Shown here one piece after another: positions 1 to 5,530 of a DNA stretch of 8,700 bases. The stretch's first letter is position 1. Every line of letters starts with the position of its first letter. Under the pieces are notes generated by a model. That model did not search any database. It saw nothing but the letters and a program-made list of their open reading frames with translations, and was not told where the DNA came from. Source of the DNA: Acidobacteriota bacterium. Lineage in GTDB: Bacteria > Acidobacteriota > Terriglobia > Terriglobales > Acidobacteriaceae. A program made the position numbers and the translations under genes. The DNA lies in assembly GCA_021851625.1 (NCBI GenBank), contig JAJZCX010000046.1, positions 1 through 8,700 of the forward strand, given 5' to 3'.

Positions 1-869
1 ACGGCCTCTGGTGTTTTGGGGAAACGCTGGATCAGCGCGTGGAATTGGTGAATGGCCGCGTCCCGCTTGCCGAGCGCCAGCAGGCACTGGCCCTGGCGCA
101 GCATGGCTGCCGGGGCTTTGCTGTTGCCGGGGTATTGCAGCAGCAGGGAACTGTAGGCTTCGATCGCGTTTTGATAGCTGCCTTGGCGGTAGGCAATCTC
201 CGCCTGATAGAAGAGAGCGTTGCCGGCTAGATCATTTTGCGGATAGTACTTGAGCACGTCGCCGAATTCCTGGCTGGCCAGGTTGTACTTGGCGGCGTTG
301 TAGTCGCCGAGCGCCGATTGATACAACTGGTCGAGCGGCGGAGCCTGGGGAGCCGGGGGATTGGCGCTGCCAGCATTCGATGCGTCTTGAGACGCGGGTG
401 CGCCTGCATTGGCGGCTTGGCCTGCTTGTAAGGATTGCTGCTGCTGTTGCAGTCCGTCGAGGGTCTTCTGCACCTTGTCTAGGCGGGCGCGGAACTCGTC
501 AATCGAATCGTTGAGTGACTGCATCTGGCCGGAGATCTGGTCGATCTTGCCGCCGCTCGACTCTTGCACAGACTGCATGGATTTTTGCATGGCATCCACT
601 TGCGCAGCCATCTTGGCCACGCTGGCGTTGGATTGCTGCACCATGTTGGTGAGCACACCCATGTGCTCCTCTTGCGACTGCTGGATAGTGAGCAGCATGG
701 ACTGCAACTGTTGCACTTCGGTTTGCAACTCGATGATGTCTTTGTTGGTGGCGCTGGCTGGTTGCGCGGGCAGCAAGAGAGCGGCTGCTGTGAGCAGGCC
801 GAGGGCAACGGCCATGGGGCGCGGGCTGGATGCGAAGGTGCGATGCGCGAAGCGGGAGACGAAGGACAT
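1..869 (-). CDS. cpoB: CpoB/YbgF, Tol-Pal system periplasmic TPR protein (3' end missing)
   Basis: Periplasmic Tol-Pal accessory protein; in the known family it binds TolA and coordinates outer-membrane constriction with peptidoglycan synthesis. The frame is open to the left edge, so only the first 289 residues are visible. Residues 1-40 form an export signal: a basic n-region, a hydrophobic core (AVALGLLTAAALLL) and a likely cleavage after PASA. Residues about 43-145 are Gln-rich, heptad-like coiled coil, then a Gln/Ala/Pro linker to about 178. From about 180 a tetratricopeptide domain begins (YQSALGDYNAAKYNLASQEF, then ALFYQAEIAYRQGSYQNAIE), as in YbgF. Start choice: the ATG at 869 has GAGG nine bases upstream; an in-frame ATG at 884 has no Shine-Dalgarno and adds only five residues. 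It is the last Tol gene, 106-121 bp after pal, behind a hairpin. Identification is firm; the exact start is less so. Confidence 0.9.
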   Translation of the reverse strand, partial: MSFVSRFAHRTFASSPRPMAVALGLLTAAALLLPAQPASATNKDIIELQTEVQQLQSMLLTIQQSQEEHMGVLTNMVQQSNASVAKMAAQVDAMQKSMQSVQESSGGKIDQISGQMQSLNDSIDEFRARLDKVQKTLDGLQQQQQSLQAGQAANAGAPASQDASNAGSANPPAPQAPPLDQLYQSALGDYNAAKYNLASQEFGDVLKYYPQNDLAGNALFYQAEIAYRQGSYQNAIEAYSSLLLQYPGNSKAPAAMLRQGQCLLALGKRDAAIHQFHALIQRFPKTPEA

Positions 870-939
870 ACAGCGGTGCCTCATGGAGTTTGGAATACAG
901 CGCCGCCGGTTTGCAGCGCACAAACACTACAGAAAAGTG

Positions 940-974
940 TACGGCAGCATGACGGATTGCGCCATGCTGCCGTA
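940..974 (-). terminator. Hairpin between pal and cpoB, partial terminator or mRNA-stabilising stem
   Basis: A perfect 12-bp inverted repeat (940-951 with 963-974, arm TACGGCAGCATG) encloses an 11-nt loop and begins 16 bases after the pal stop codon. On the transcribed strand the stem is followed by CACTTTTCTG, a short and offset T run, so termination would probably be incomplete. The sequence shows the stem directly. The role (attenuating cpoB relative to pal, or protecting the pal 3' end) is inferred. Confidence 0.6.
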
Positions 975-990
975 GTGTGTCGTACGTGGA

Positions 991-1740
991 CTACTGGTCG
1001 AGGGAGAACTGCGCGCGACGATTCTGCTGCCAGCACGATTCCTTGTGCTCGGTGCAGAACGGCTTCTCCTTGCCGTAGCTGATGGTGCGCAGGCGGCTGC
1101 CATCGATTCCAGCCTTGACCAGCGCATCCTTGGCTGCATCGGCACGCTTCTGGCCGAGAGCCAAGTTGTACTCTTCAGATCCGCGCTCATCGCAGTAGCC
1201 AGCCACGAGGACCTTCAGGTCCGCGTGCGACTGCAGGAAGGAAACGGAATCCGTCAGGGTCTGTTGACCATCGGAGCTGATCTTGTAGCTGTCAAAAGCG
1301 TAGAAAACTGGCTTGACGTTCTGCTCAAAGATCGACTCGGTCATGGCCGGCGGCGGCGGCGGTGGCGGTGGTGGTGGTGGCGGCGGTGCGGTCACCGTAA
1401 CCGTGGCCGTAGCATCGGCGGAGCCGCCATCGCCACGAGCAATCAGGTGATAGGTCGTGGTCGTTGTTGGGCTGACGCTCTGCGAGCCGCTGGCGCTGGA
1501 ATAGCCGACGCCTTCGATGGTGATGCTGGAGGCATTGGTCGTGCTCCAAGTCAGAGTTGAGCTTTGTCCGCTCTGAATGGAGGTTGGATTGGCTGACAGC
1601 GTGGCCGTAGGCGCAGCCGGTGGTGGCGGCGGTGGTGGCGGCGGTGGCGGAGCCACCTTCTTCTGACATCCAGCGGCCAACAGCAAAGCTGCTGTCATAG
1701 CGGACGCCATGAATACTGAGGTTTTACGACGGGCGTTCAT
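991..1740 (-). CDS. pal: Pal, peptidoglycan-associated lipoprotein with an Ig-like insert
   Basis: Outer-membrane lipoprotein that anchors the membrane to peptidoglycan and is the outer partner of TolB. A 249-residue precursor: residues 1-24 are a lipoprotein signal ending in the lipobox LAAG-C, with Cys25 the predicted lipidated residue. Then come an 11-proline run (31-41), a Ser/Thr-rich beta domain of Ig-like type (about 45-118), a 13-proline run (119-131) and an OmpA-like peptidoglycan-binding domain (about 142-248). The latter holds GYCDERGSEEYNLALGQKRA, with the family's key Asp184 and Arg199, and a Cys229/Cys236 pair near the end. Most proteobacterial Pal proteins lack the Ig-like part and are about 170 residues. 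The start is well supported by AAGGAGG at 1747-1753, with six bases from GGAGG to the ATG. It lies 61 bp after tolB and is probably cotranscribed with it. Confidence 0.96.
   Translation of the reverse strand: MNARRKTSVFMASAMTAALLLAAGCQKKVAPPPPPPPPPPPAAPTATLSANPTSIQSGQSSTLTWSTTNASSITIEGVGYSSASGSQSVSPTTTTTYHLIARGDGGSADATATVTVTAPPPPPPPPPPPPPAMTESIFEQNVKPVFYAFDSYKISSDGQQTLTDSVSFLQSHADLKVLVAGYCDERGSEEYNLALGQKRADAAKDALVKAGIDGSRLRTISYGKEKPFCTEHKESCWQQNRRAQFSLDQ
1348..1386 (-). repeat. CCG/CCA trinucleotide run encoding 13 prolines (Pal, distal tract)
   Basis: Thirteen consecutive proline codons (residues 119-131 of Pal), all CCG or CCA, join the Ig-like domain to the OmpA domain. The tract shares near-identical stretches, for example CCGCCGCCACCACC, with the proximal tract at 1618-1650 in the same reading phase. 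Confidence 0.9.
1618..1650 (-). repeat. CCG/CCA trinucleotide run encoding 11 prolines (Pal, proximal tract)
   Basis: Eleven consecutive proline codons (residues 31-41 of Pal), all CCG or CCA, directly after the lipid anchor. Probably a stiff spacer that lifts the rest of Pal off the membrane (inference). Confidence 0.9.
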
Positions 1741-1801
1741 GCAATTCCTCCTTCAGGGTTGTACTTCTTGTTTTGAGAAAAAAGTGATACGTCGAGCGGC
1801 A

Positions 1802-3166
1802 TTACTTCCAACTCCAATTCGGCATAGAGTTGCTACCGTCGGAGGTCAGGGCATGTTGCCCGGTTCCGTCGGCCAGCATAGTCCAGATCTGCCGCTGACC
1901 ATGCTGTGAGTTCTGGAAGGCGATGTGGCGGCCATCCGGAGACCATGTGGGAAAATCGTTGCGGCCAATGTCATGGGTCAACTGTATCCAGCGCTTGCTG
2001 GCAATGTCCATAACATAAATATCCTGTCCGCCGGGAGCGCCGGGGCCATAGCTGCGATCCCAAGCAAAGGTCAGAAACTGTCCGTTGGGCGACCACGAGG
2101 GTGACGTGGCATAGCCGCCGTCGGTCATGCGCTGTACGTTGGTGCCGTCGCCATCCATGATGTAAAGCTGTGGCAGACCGGTGCGTCCGCTGATCCAGGC
2201 AATTTGCGTGCCCGTGCGCGGATTCCAGACTGGCGAAACATCCGGCCCTTCAAACGAGGTAATTTTATGCGCTCCGTAGCCGCTGGCGGCGCAGATCCAA
2301 ATCTCCGGGTCGCCGGTACGCGCCGAGGAAAAGGCGAGCGAGTTTCCATCGGGCGACCAGGCTGGAGAAAGATCGGAACCCGATCCGGGGAAGTGCACCA
2401 TCCGGTTCAAATCCATCGAGTACATGCGAATGTCCCAGCCGTGCTTGTCGAGCGCGGCAAAGGCCAAGCGGTGGCCATCGGGCGAGATGCGCGGCGAGAG
2501 CGAAATCAGACCAAGGTGCGTGACCTGCTTCTGGTTGGCTCCGTCGTAGTCCATTTGCCAGATTTCGCGGCTGCCCGATCGATCGGAGACGAAGTAGAGC
2601 TTGCTTTCGGCGATGCCAGGGATGCCGCCGCCCAAGCGGCTGATGATGGCGTCGGCAAACTCATGCGCGATGTGGCGCGCAGCGTCGGTGCTGTCAGTTT
2701 CGTTGTACTGCTGGGCCAGCACCTGCGGCGTTTGCTTGTTCTGCGTGTCGTACAGCCAGCCAGTGACGGAGATGTGTCCGCCGGAGACGGCCAGCGTGCC
2801 AAAGGCGACCATGGCCGCGTTGGCCGGGGGCAGGCTCCACTGCGTCAGAACGATTTCTTGCGGCGAGGCGGGTGCAACCGAAGGAGCCATGCTCTTCGAA
2901 ACCAAGTCGAAGATGCCTGCGTTCATCAGGTCAGAGAACAGTGTGGCGTCAAAGACCTGCTTGTCGCCAGAGCCTTGGGAGGGATCGAAGCTGGAAAGAT
3001 GAAAGTCGGCAGTGGCCAAACGGATTTTTTGTGCGCCGAGATTGGTGCCGGTGTGCACCCAATCCTGAGCAGGAGCGTAGGCAGGAAGTGCCAAGAGAAG
3101 AAGCGCGCTCAAGATGGATACGTAATGAGATTGGAATCGAGACTGGGTCCGCTGCCAACCTGTCAT
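1802..3166 (-). CDS. tolB: TolB, periplasmic beta-propeller of the Tol-Pal system
   Basis: Periplasmic protein that binds Pal and TolA-type partners. From the chosen start it has 454 residues, close to the family's usual 430-450. Residues 1-34 are a signal peptide (basic start, core SILSALLLLALPAYAPAQ). An N-terminal alpha/beta domain (about 35-185) contains LFSDLMNAGIFDLV, typical of TolB. A six-bladed propeller (about 186-454) is built from PD40-type repeats with recurring SPDG/SPNG motifs (ISPDGHRLAF, WSPDGNSLAF, WSPNGQFLTF, WSPDGRHIAF). Start choice: the ATG at 3166 is preceded by GGGAG five bases upstream and gives a normal signal peptide. An in-frame ATG at 3241 adds 25 residues with no signal character, although it lies seven bases after the -10 of the upstream promoter candidate. 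It is followed by pal after 61 bp. Identification is firm. Confidence 0.96.
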   Translation of the reverse strand: MTGWQRTQSRFQSHYVSILSALLLLALPAYAPAQDWVHTGTNLGAQKIRLATADFHLSSFDPSQGSGDKQVFDATLFSDLMNAGIFDLVSKSMAPSVAPASPQEIVLTQWSLPPANAAMVAFGTLAVSGGHISVTGWLYDTQNKQTPQVLAQQYNETDSTDAARHIAHEFADAIISRLGGGIPGIAESKLYFVSDRSGSREIWQMDYDGANQKQVTHLGLISLSPRISPDGHRLAFAALDKHGWDIRMYSMDLNRMVHFPGSGSDLSPAWSPDGNSLAFSSARTGDPEIWICAASGYGAHKITSFEGPDVSPVWNPRTGTQIAWISGRTGLPQLYIMDGDGTNVQRMTDGGYATSPSWSPNGQFLTFAWDRSYGPGAPGGQDIYVMDIASKRWIQLTHDIGRNDFPTWSPDGRHIAFQNSQHGQRQIWTMLADGTGQHALTSDGSNSMPNWSWK

Positions 3167-3248
3167 AGTTTCTCCCACAATCCAACCGCCAATCACTGAC
3201 CGGATTCCGCCACAGCGCCGGTGCGCTGGACAGGAACCCATCTATGGA

Positions 3249-3277
3249 ATCATACCGGACAGAGAAAAAACTGCAAA
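3249..3277 (-). promoter_or_regulatory. Candidate sigma-70 promoter for tolB-pal-cpoB
   Basis: On the minus strand, TTTGCA (-35, 3272-3277, four of six matches to TTGACA), a 17-bp spacer and TATGAT (-10, 3249-3254, five of six) lie in the 141-bp gap between the TonB-like gene and tolB. Transcription would begin near 3242, giving a leader of about 75 nt to the preferred tolB start. This would let tolB-pal-cpoB be expressed separately from the motor genes. Motif match only. Confidence 0.5.
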
Positions 3278-3307
3278 CAATACACTTGCGCAAGACTTCA
3301 CTTGGGA

Positions 3308-4102
3308 TCAACGACGAGTGGTCTCGTCGTAAGTAAAAGTATACGCGACAGAAACGGAATTGCCAGCATAGGCATCCGGCAGCGGGCCAAAGGAGTCCAC
3401 GCGCTCGACGGCCTGGACCGCAGAAAGGTCCAGAGAAGGCACGCCGCTGGACTGTTGCAGGCGCGCATCGCTGACCGAGCCATCGCGGTGTACGGTGAAG
3501 CTGACGATCACCGAGTGCCCCATCGAGGCCTGCGGATCGGCAAGCTGACTATACCAATCCTGTGCGACTTTGCGCTTGATCACGTCCACATACCAGCCGA
3601 AGCGCGCGCCGAAATCGCCGTTCTGCACGACCACGTTGTGCGTGCTGGCGGCTTGCGCGTTCATGGGAATGCTGGAGGGAGCCGACTCGCCGTAGAGATG
3701 GTTCTGTTGCGTGGGCTGCGGGTGGAGCGGTGGTTTCTGGTTTTGCGTCTGTGGTGCGGTTTTTACTTTGGGTAGCGGTGCAGCGATGGGAATCGCATCG
3801 GGCGTGGGAGCGGCCACAGTCTTTTGTTCGGGCAGCAGCGGCGCTGGGCTGGGGTTCTGCGTGGCCAGCACATTGTCATTGGGATTTTGCACTGTGGGCA
3901 ACGGCAGCGAGGGAGCGCTGGAAACCAACGAGGCGGCAATCGCGTCGCCGCTGCTGACGGCTCCCCACGTGTTGGTATGCAGATTGGCAAAGAGCGCGTA
4001 GGCGGCCAGTCCGCCGCCAATTGCCAGATGCAGCAGTGCAGAACTGAACCACGAGCCTGCGATCGGCTCTTGCATGGCTGCGATTCTGCTGCGACGTGCC
4101 AT
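3308..4102 (-). CDS. TonB/TolA-family energy transducer in the TolA position
   Basis: Inner-membrane protein that should carry motor energy from TolQR across the periplasm to TolB and Pal. From the ATG at 4102 it has 264 residues: a short basic cytoplasmic start, one membrane segment (about 18-40, WFSSALLHLAIGGGLAAYALF), a Pro/Gln/Ala-rich stretch (about 60-145) and a TonB/TolA-like C-terminal domain (about 160-260, with FGWYVDVIKRKVAQDWY and VSFTVHRDGSVSDARL). It is much shorter than E. coli TolA (about 420 residues) and has no long Ala/Lys helix, so it looks like TonB by sequence and TolA by position. The ATG at 4102 has GGCGGA about seven bases upstream and leaves 26 bp after tolR. A TTG at 4126 would add eight residues. 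No symbol is given because family membership alone does not separate TolA from TonB. Confidence 0.88.
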   Translation of the reverse strand: MARRSRIAAMQEPIAGSWFSSALLHLAIGGGLAAYALFANLHTNTWGAVSSGDAIAASLVSSAPSLPLPTVQNPNDNVLATQNPSPAPLLPEQKTVAAPTPDAIPIAAPLPKVKTAPQTQNQKPPLHPQPTQQNHLYGESAPSSIPMNAQAASTHNVVVQNGDFGARFGWYVDVIKRKVAQDWYSQLADPQASMGHSVIVSFTVHRDGSVSDARLQQSSGVPSLDLSAVQAVERVDSFGPLPDAYAGNSVSVAYTFTYDETTRR

Positions 4103-4128
4103 CGATGTTTTCCGCCGGGGCTGCAAAG

Positions 4129-4554
4129 TTAGTTGGATGCTCCGCTGTGAATGGGCTGCGTGACGATGCTGACGTTGGTAATGCCCGCCTGCTTGACCGC
4201 ATCCATGACAGAAGCAAATGCGCCAAAGGGAACGTGCTCATCGGCGCGCAAATAGATGATGGCGTGCGCCGGGTCTGCGGTGTGTTGGGCCAGCAGCGTG
4301 GGCAGATCATTCAGGTTCACCGGCTTGTCGTCCAGGTAGACCTGCTGTTTGCTGTCGATGGTGACCGTGCGACGCTGCTGCGTAATTTGTTTCACTGTGC
4401 GCGTTTTGGGCACGGAGACTTCAATGCCGGATTGCAGCACGGGCGCGGTGATCATAAAGATGACCAACAGCACCAGCACCACGTCCACGAGCGGCGTGAT
4501 GTTGATGTCGGCCAGCGCAGTCTGCGTGCGCCCGTTGCTAGCGGTGAAGGCCAC
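4129..4554 (-). CDS. tolR: TolR, ExbD/TolR-family motor subunit
   Basis: Inner-membrane partner of TolQ in the proton-driven motor. A 141-residue protein, the usual ExbD/TolR length, with a short cytoplasmic start, one membrane helix (about 17-36, INITPLVDVVLVLLVIFMI) and a periplasmic domain to the end. The helix Asp (residue 24) corresponds to the conserved protonatable Asp of TolR/ExbD. Start choice: GTG at 4554 has a near-ideal Shine-Dalgarno GGGAGG at 4561-4566, six bases away. An in-frame ATG at 4578 has no such site and would raise the overlap with tolQ from 17 to 41 bp. The overlap suggests translational coupling with tolQ. It is called TolR rather than ExbD because of tolB, pal and cpoB downstream. 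Confidence 0.92.
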   Translation of the reverse strand: MAFTASNGRTQTALADINITPLVDVVLVLLVIFMITAPVLQSGIEVSVPKTRTVKQITQQRRTVTIDSKQQVYLDDKPVNLNDLPTLLAQHTADPAHAIIYLRADEHVPFGAFASVMDAVKQAGITNVSIVTQPIHSGASN

Positions 4555-5368
4555 GCGGAACCTCCCGCTGTCGTGCATAGGCTTCGCCAGCGGTGCTGAC
4601 GGGCGCGGCGGCTTGGATTTCGTCGATGCTGGTCAGCAGTTCGCGCGCAAAGCTGTCCATTTGTCCGGCGACTTCGCGCAGGCGAGTGTTGAACTGGTTG
4701 TAGCCGATGACAGCCGGGATGGCGACGAACAGACCGGCTGCTGTGGTGATGAGCGCTTCAGAAATTCCGGGAGCCACGGCGCGCAGCGTGGCTTCGCCAG
4801 ATGCGCCGAGTCCGTGGAAGGCATCCACAATGCCCATGATGGTGCCGAAGAGGCCGATGAAGGGCGCGGTGGCTCCGATGGTTGCCAGCCAACTCATGCG
4901 GCGTTCCAGCACGGTGAGTGCCTCACTGCTGGCGTTCTGCGCCGCTCGCTCCAGCGCACTCATGCTGCGAATCTGGCCAGTGGATTCCATCTGGCGACGG
5001 TACTCGTCGTAGACGCCGTCAAAGACGGGCACCAGCGGGCTGGGTTTGAACTGCTCGCTGACTGTGGCGATCTCTTGCAGGCGTGTGGCCTTGCGAAAGG
5101 CGCGCAGGAAGCGCTGCGTCTGCGCACTGACCCTGCGCAGGCGCGACCATTTGCCCAGCAGAATGCTCCAACTGTGCAAGCTGGCCAGTAGCAACAGGCC
5201 GAGCACGGCCAGCGCCACCGGGCCGCTGTTGCGCAGCATGTCCAAGAGAGCGCTGTTGCTGCCCAAGCTGCCCAAGTTGAGCGGGTTGGATGCGGGCGCG
5301 GCGGCCTGCTGTGGAACATTCTGCAATTGCAGCAGGAACAAAGCGAGATGTGGAAGAGGGTTCACCAT
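4538..5368 (-). CDS. tolQ: TolQ, MotA/TolQ/ExbB-family proton channel
   Basis: Inner-membrane proton channel subunit that with TolR powers the Tol system. 276 residues from the ATG at 5368. After an N-terminal stretch rich in Leu, Gln and Ala (1-47) there are three membrane segments: about 50-72 (VALAVLGLLLLASLHSWSIL), about 160-185 (WLATIGATAPFIGLFGTIMG) and about 203-223 (EALITTAAGLFVAIPAVIGY). The last two are the family's signature pore helices and include the conserved threonines near 176 and 208-209. The cytoplasmic loop (about 73-158) and C-terminal tail are of normal size. The segment ahead of the first helix is longer than in E. coli TolQ (about 230 residues). A TTG at 5404 would add 12 residues, but it coincides with the -35 of the promoter candidate. 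No Shine-Dalgarno is seen before 5368. First gene of the operon, divergent from recN. Confidence 0.93.
   Translation of the reverse strand: MVNPLPHLALFLLQLQNVPQQAAAPASNPLNLGSLGSNSALLDMLRNSGPVALAVLGLLLLASLHSWSILLGKWSRLRRVSAQTQRFLRAFRKATRLQEIATVSEQFKPSPLVPVFDGVYDEYRRQMESTGQIRSMSALERAAQNASSEALTVLERRMSWLATIGATAPFIGLFGTIMGIVDAFHGLGASGEATLRAVAPGISEALITTAAGLFVAIPAVIGYNQFNTRLREVAGQMDSFARELLTSIDEIQAAAPVSTAGEAYARQREVPRGLHR
4561..4566 (-). promoter_or_regulatory. Shine-Dalgarno that fixes the tolR start
   Basis: GGGAGG on the minus strand, inside the end of tolQ and six bases before the GTG at 4554. It is the only good ribosome binding site near the 5' end of tolR and argues against the ATG at 4578. 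Confidence 0.7.
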
Positions 5369-5375
5369 CGGTTTT

Positions 5376-5404
5376 AGTGTACAGGCGCGCGGTACGGCTA
5401 CCAA
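5376..5404 (-). promoter_or_regulatory. Candidate promoter of the tol operon, placing the transcript start at the tolQ ATG
   Basis: On the minus strand TTGGTA (5399-5404, four of six matches), a 17-bp spacer and TACACT (5376-5381, four of six). The -10 ends seven bases before the ATG at 5368, so transcription would begin at or next to the start codon. This fits the absence of a ribosome binding site and suggests a leaderless mRNA. The motif is only moderate. Confidence 0.4.
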
Positions 5405-5454
5405 ACGGAATTTGCGCGCTATCAGCAGAGTAGGCGAGAGGCAGGTGGGATTCG

Positions 5455-5463
5455 TGGTATGCT
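5455..5463 (+). promoter_or_regulatory. Candidate extended -10 promoter for recN
   Basis: TGGTATGCT is an extended -10 form (TGn plus TATGCT, four of six matches) with no recognisable -35 at 16-18 bp. It would give a leader of about 60 nt before recN. I see no clear SOS operator in 5369-5530. Weak support. Confidence 0.25.
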
Positions 5464-5530
5464 GCGCACGTCTTCTCCTGTGGCAACGGCGGCACGCAAG
5501 GCGCAGTGTGCGCGGGAGGGTGGGGAATCG

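Noticed and set aside
409..975. Plus-strand open frame with many cysteines, 188 codons
   Set aside because: Antisense to cpoB; the cysteines come from reversed Gln/Ala codons of the coiled coil.
1045..1560. Plus-strand open frame opposite pal, containing a Trp/Arg run
   Set aside because: The run is the reverse reading of the proline tract; pal has a lipobox, OmpA motif and ribosome binding site.
1741..1801. Terminator between tolB and pal (T6 run on the transcribed strand)
   Set aside because: No stable stem precedes the T run, and the short gap with a strong pal ribosome binding site fits cotranscription.
2204..3199. Long plus-strand open frame of 331 codons opposite tolB
   Set aside because: It is antisense to a clear TolB, is rich in Arg and Gly from reverse reading of GC-rich codons, and shows no domain.
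5369..5530. SOS (LexA) operator ahead of recN
   Set aside because: No convincing inverted repeat of a known LexA type is visible; the operator in this lineage may differ.
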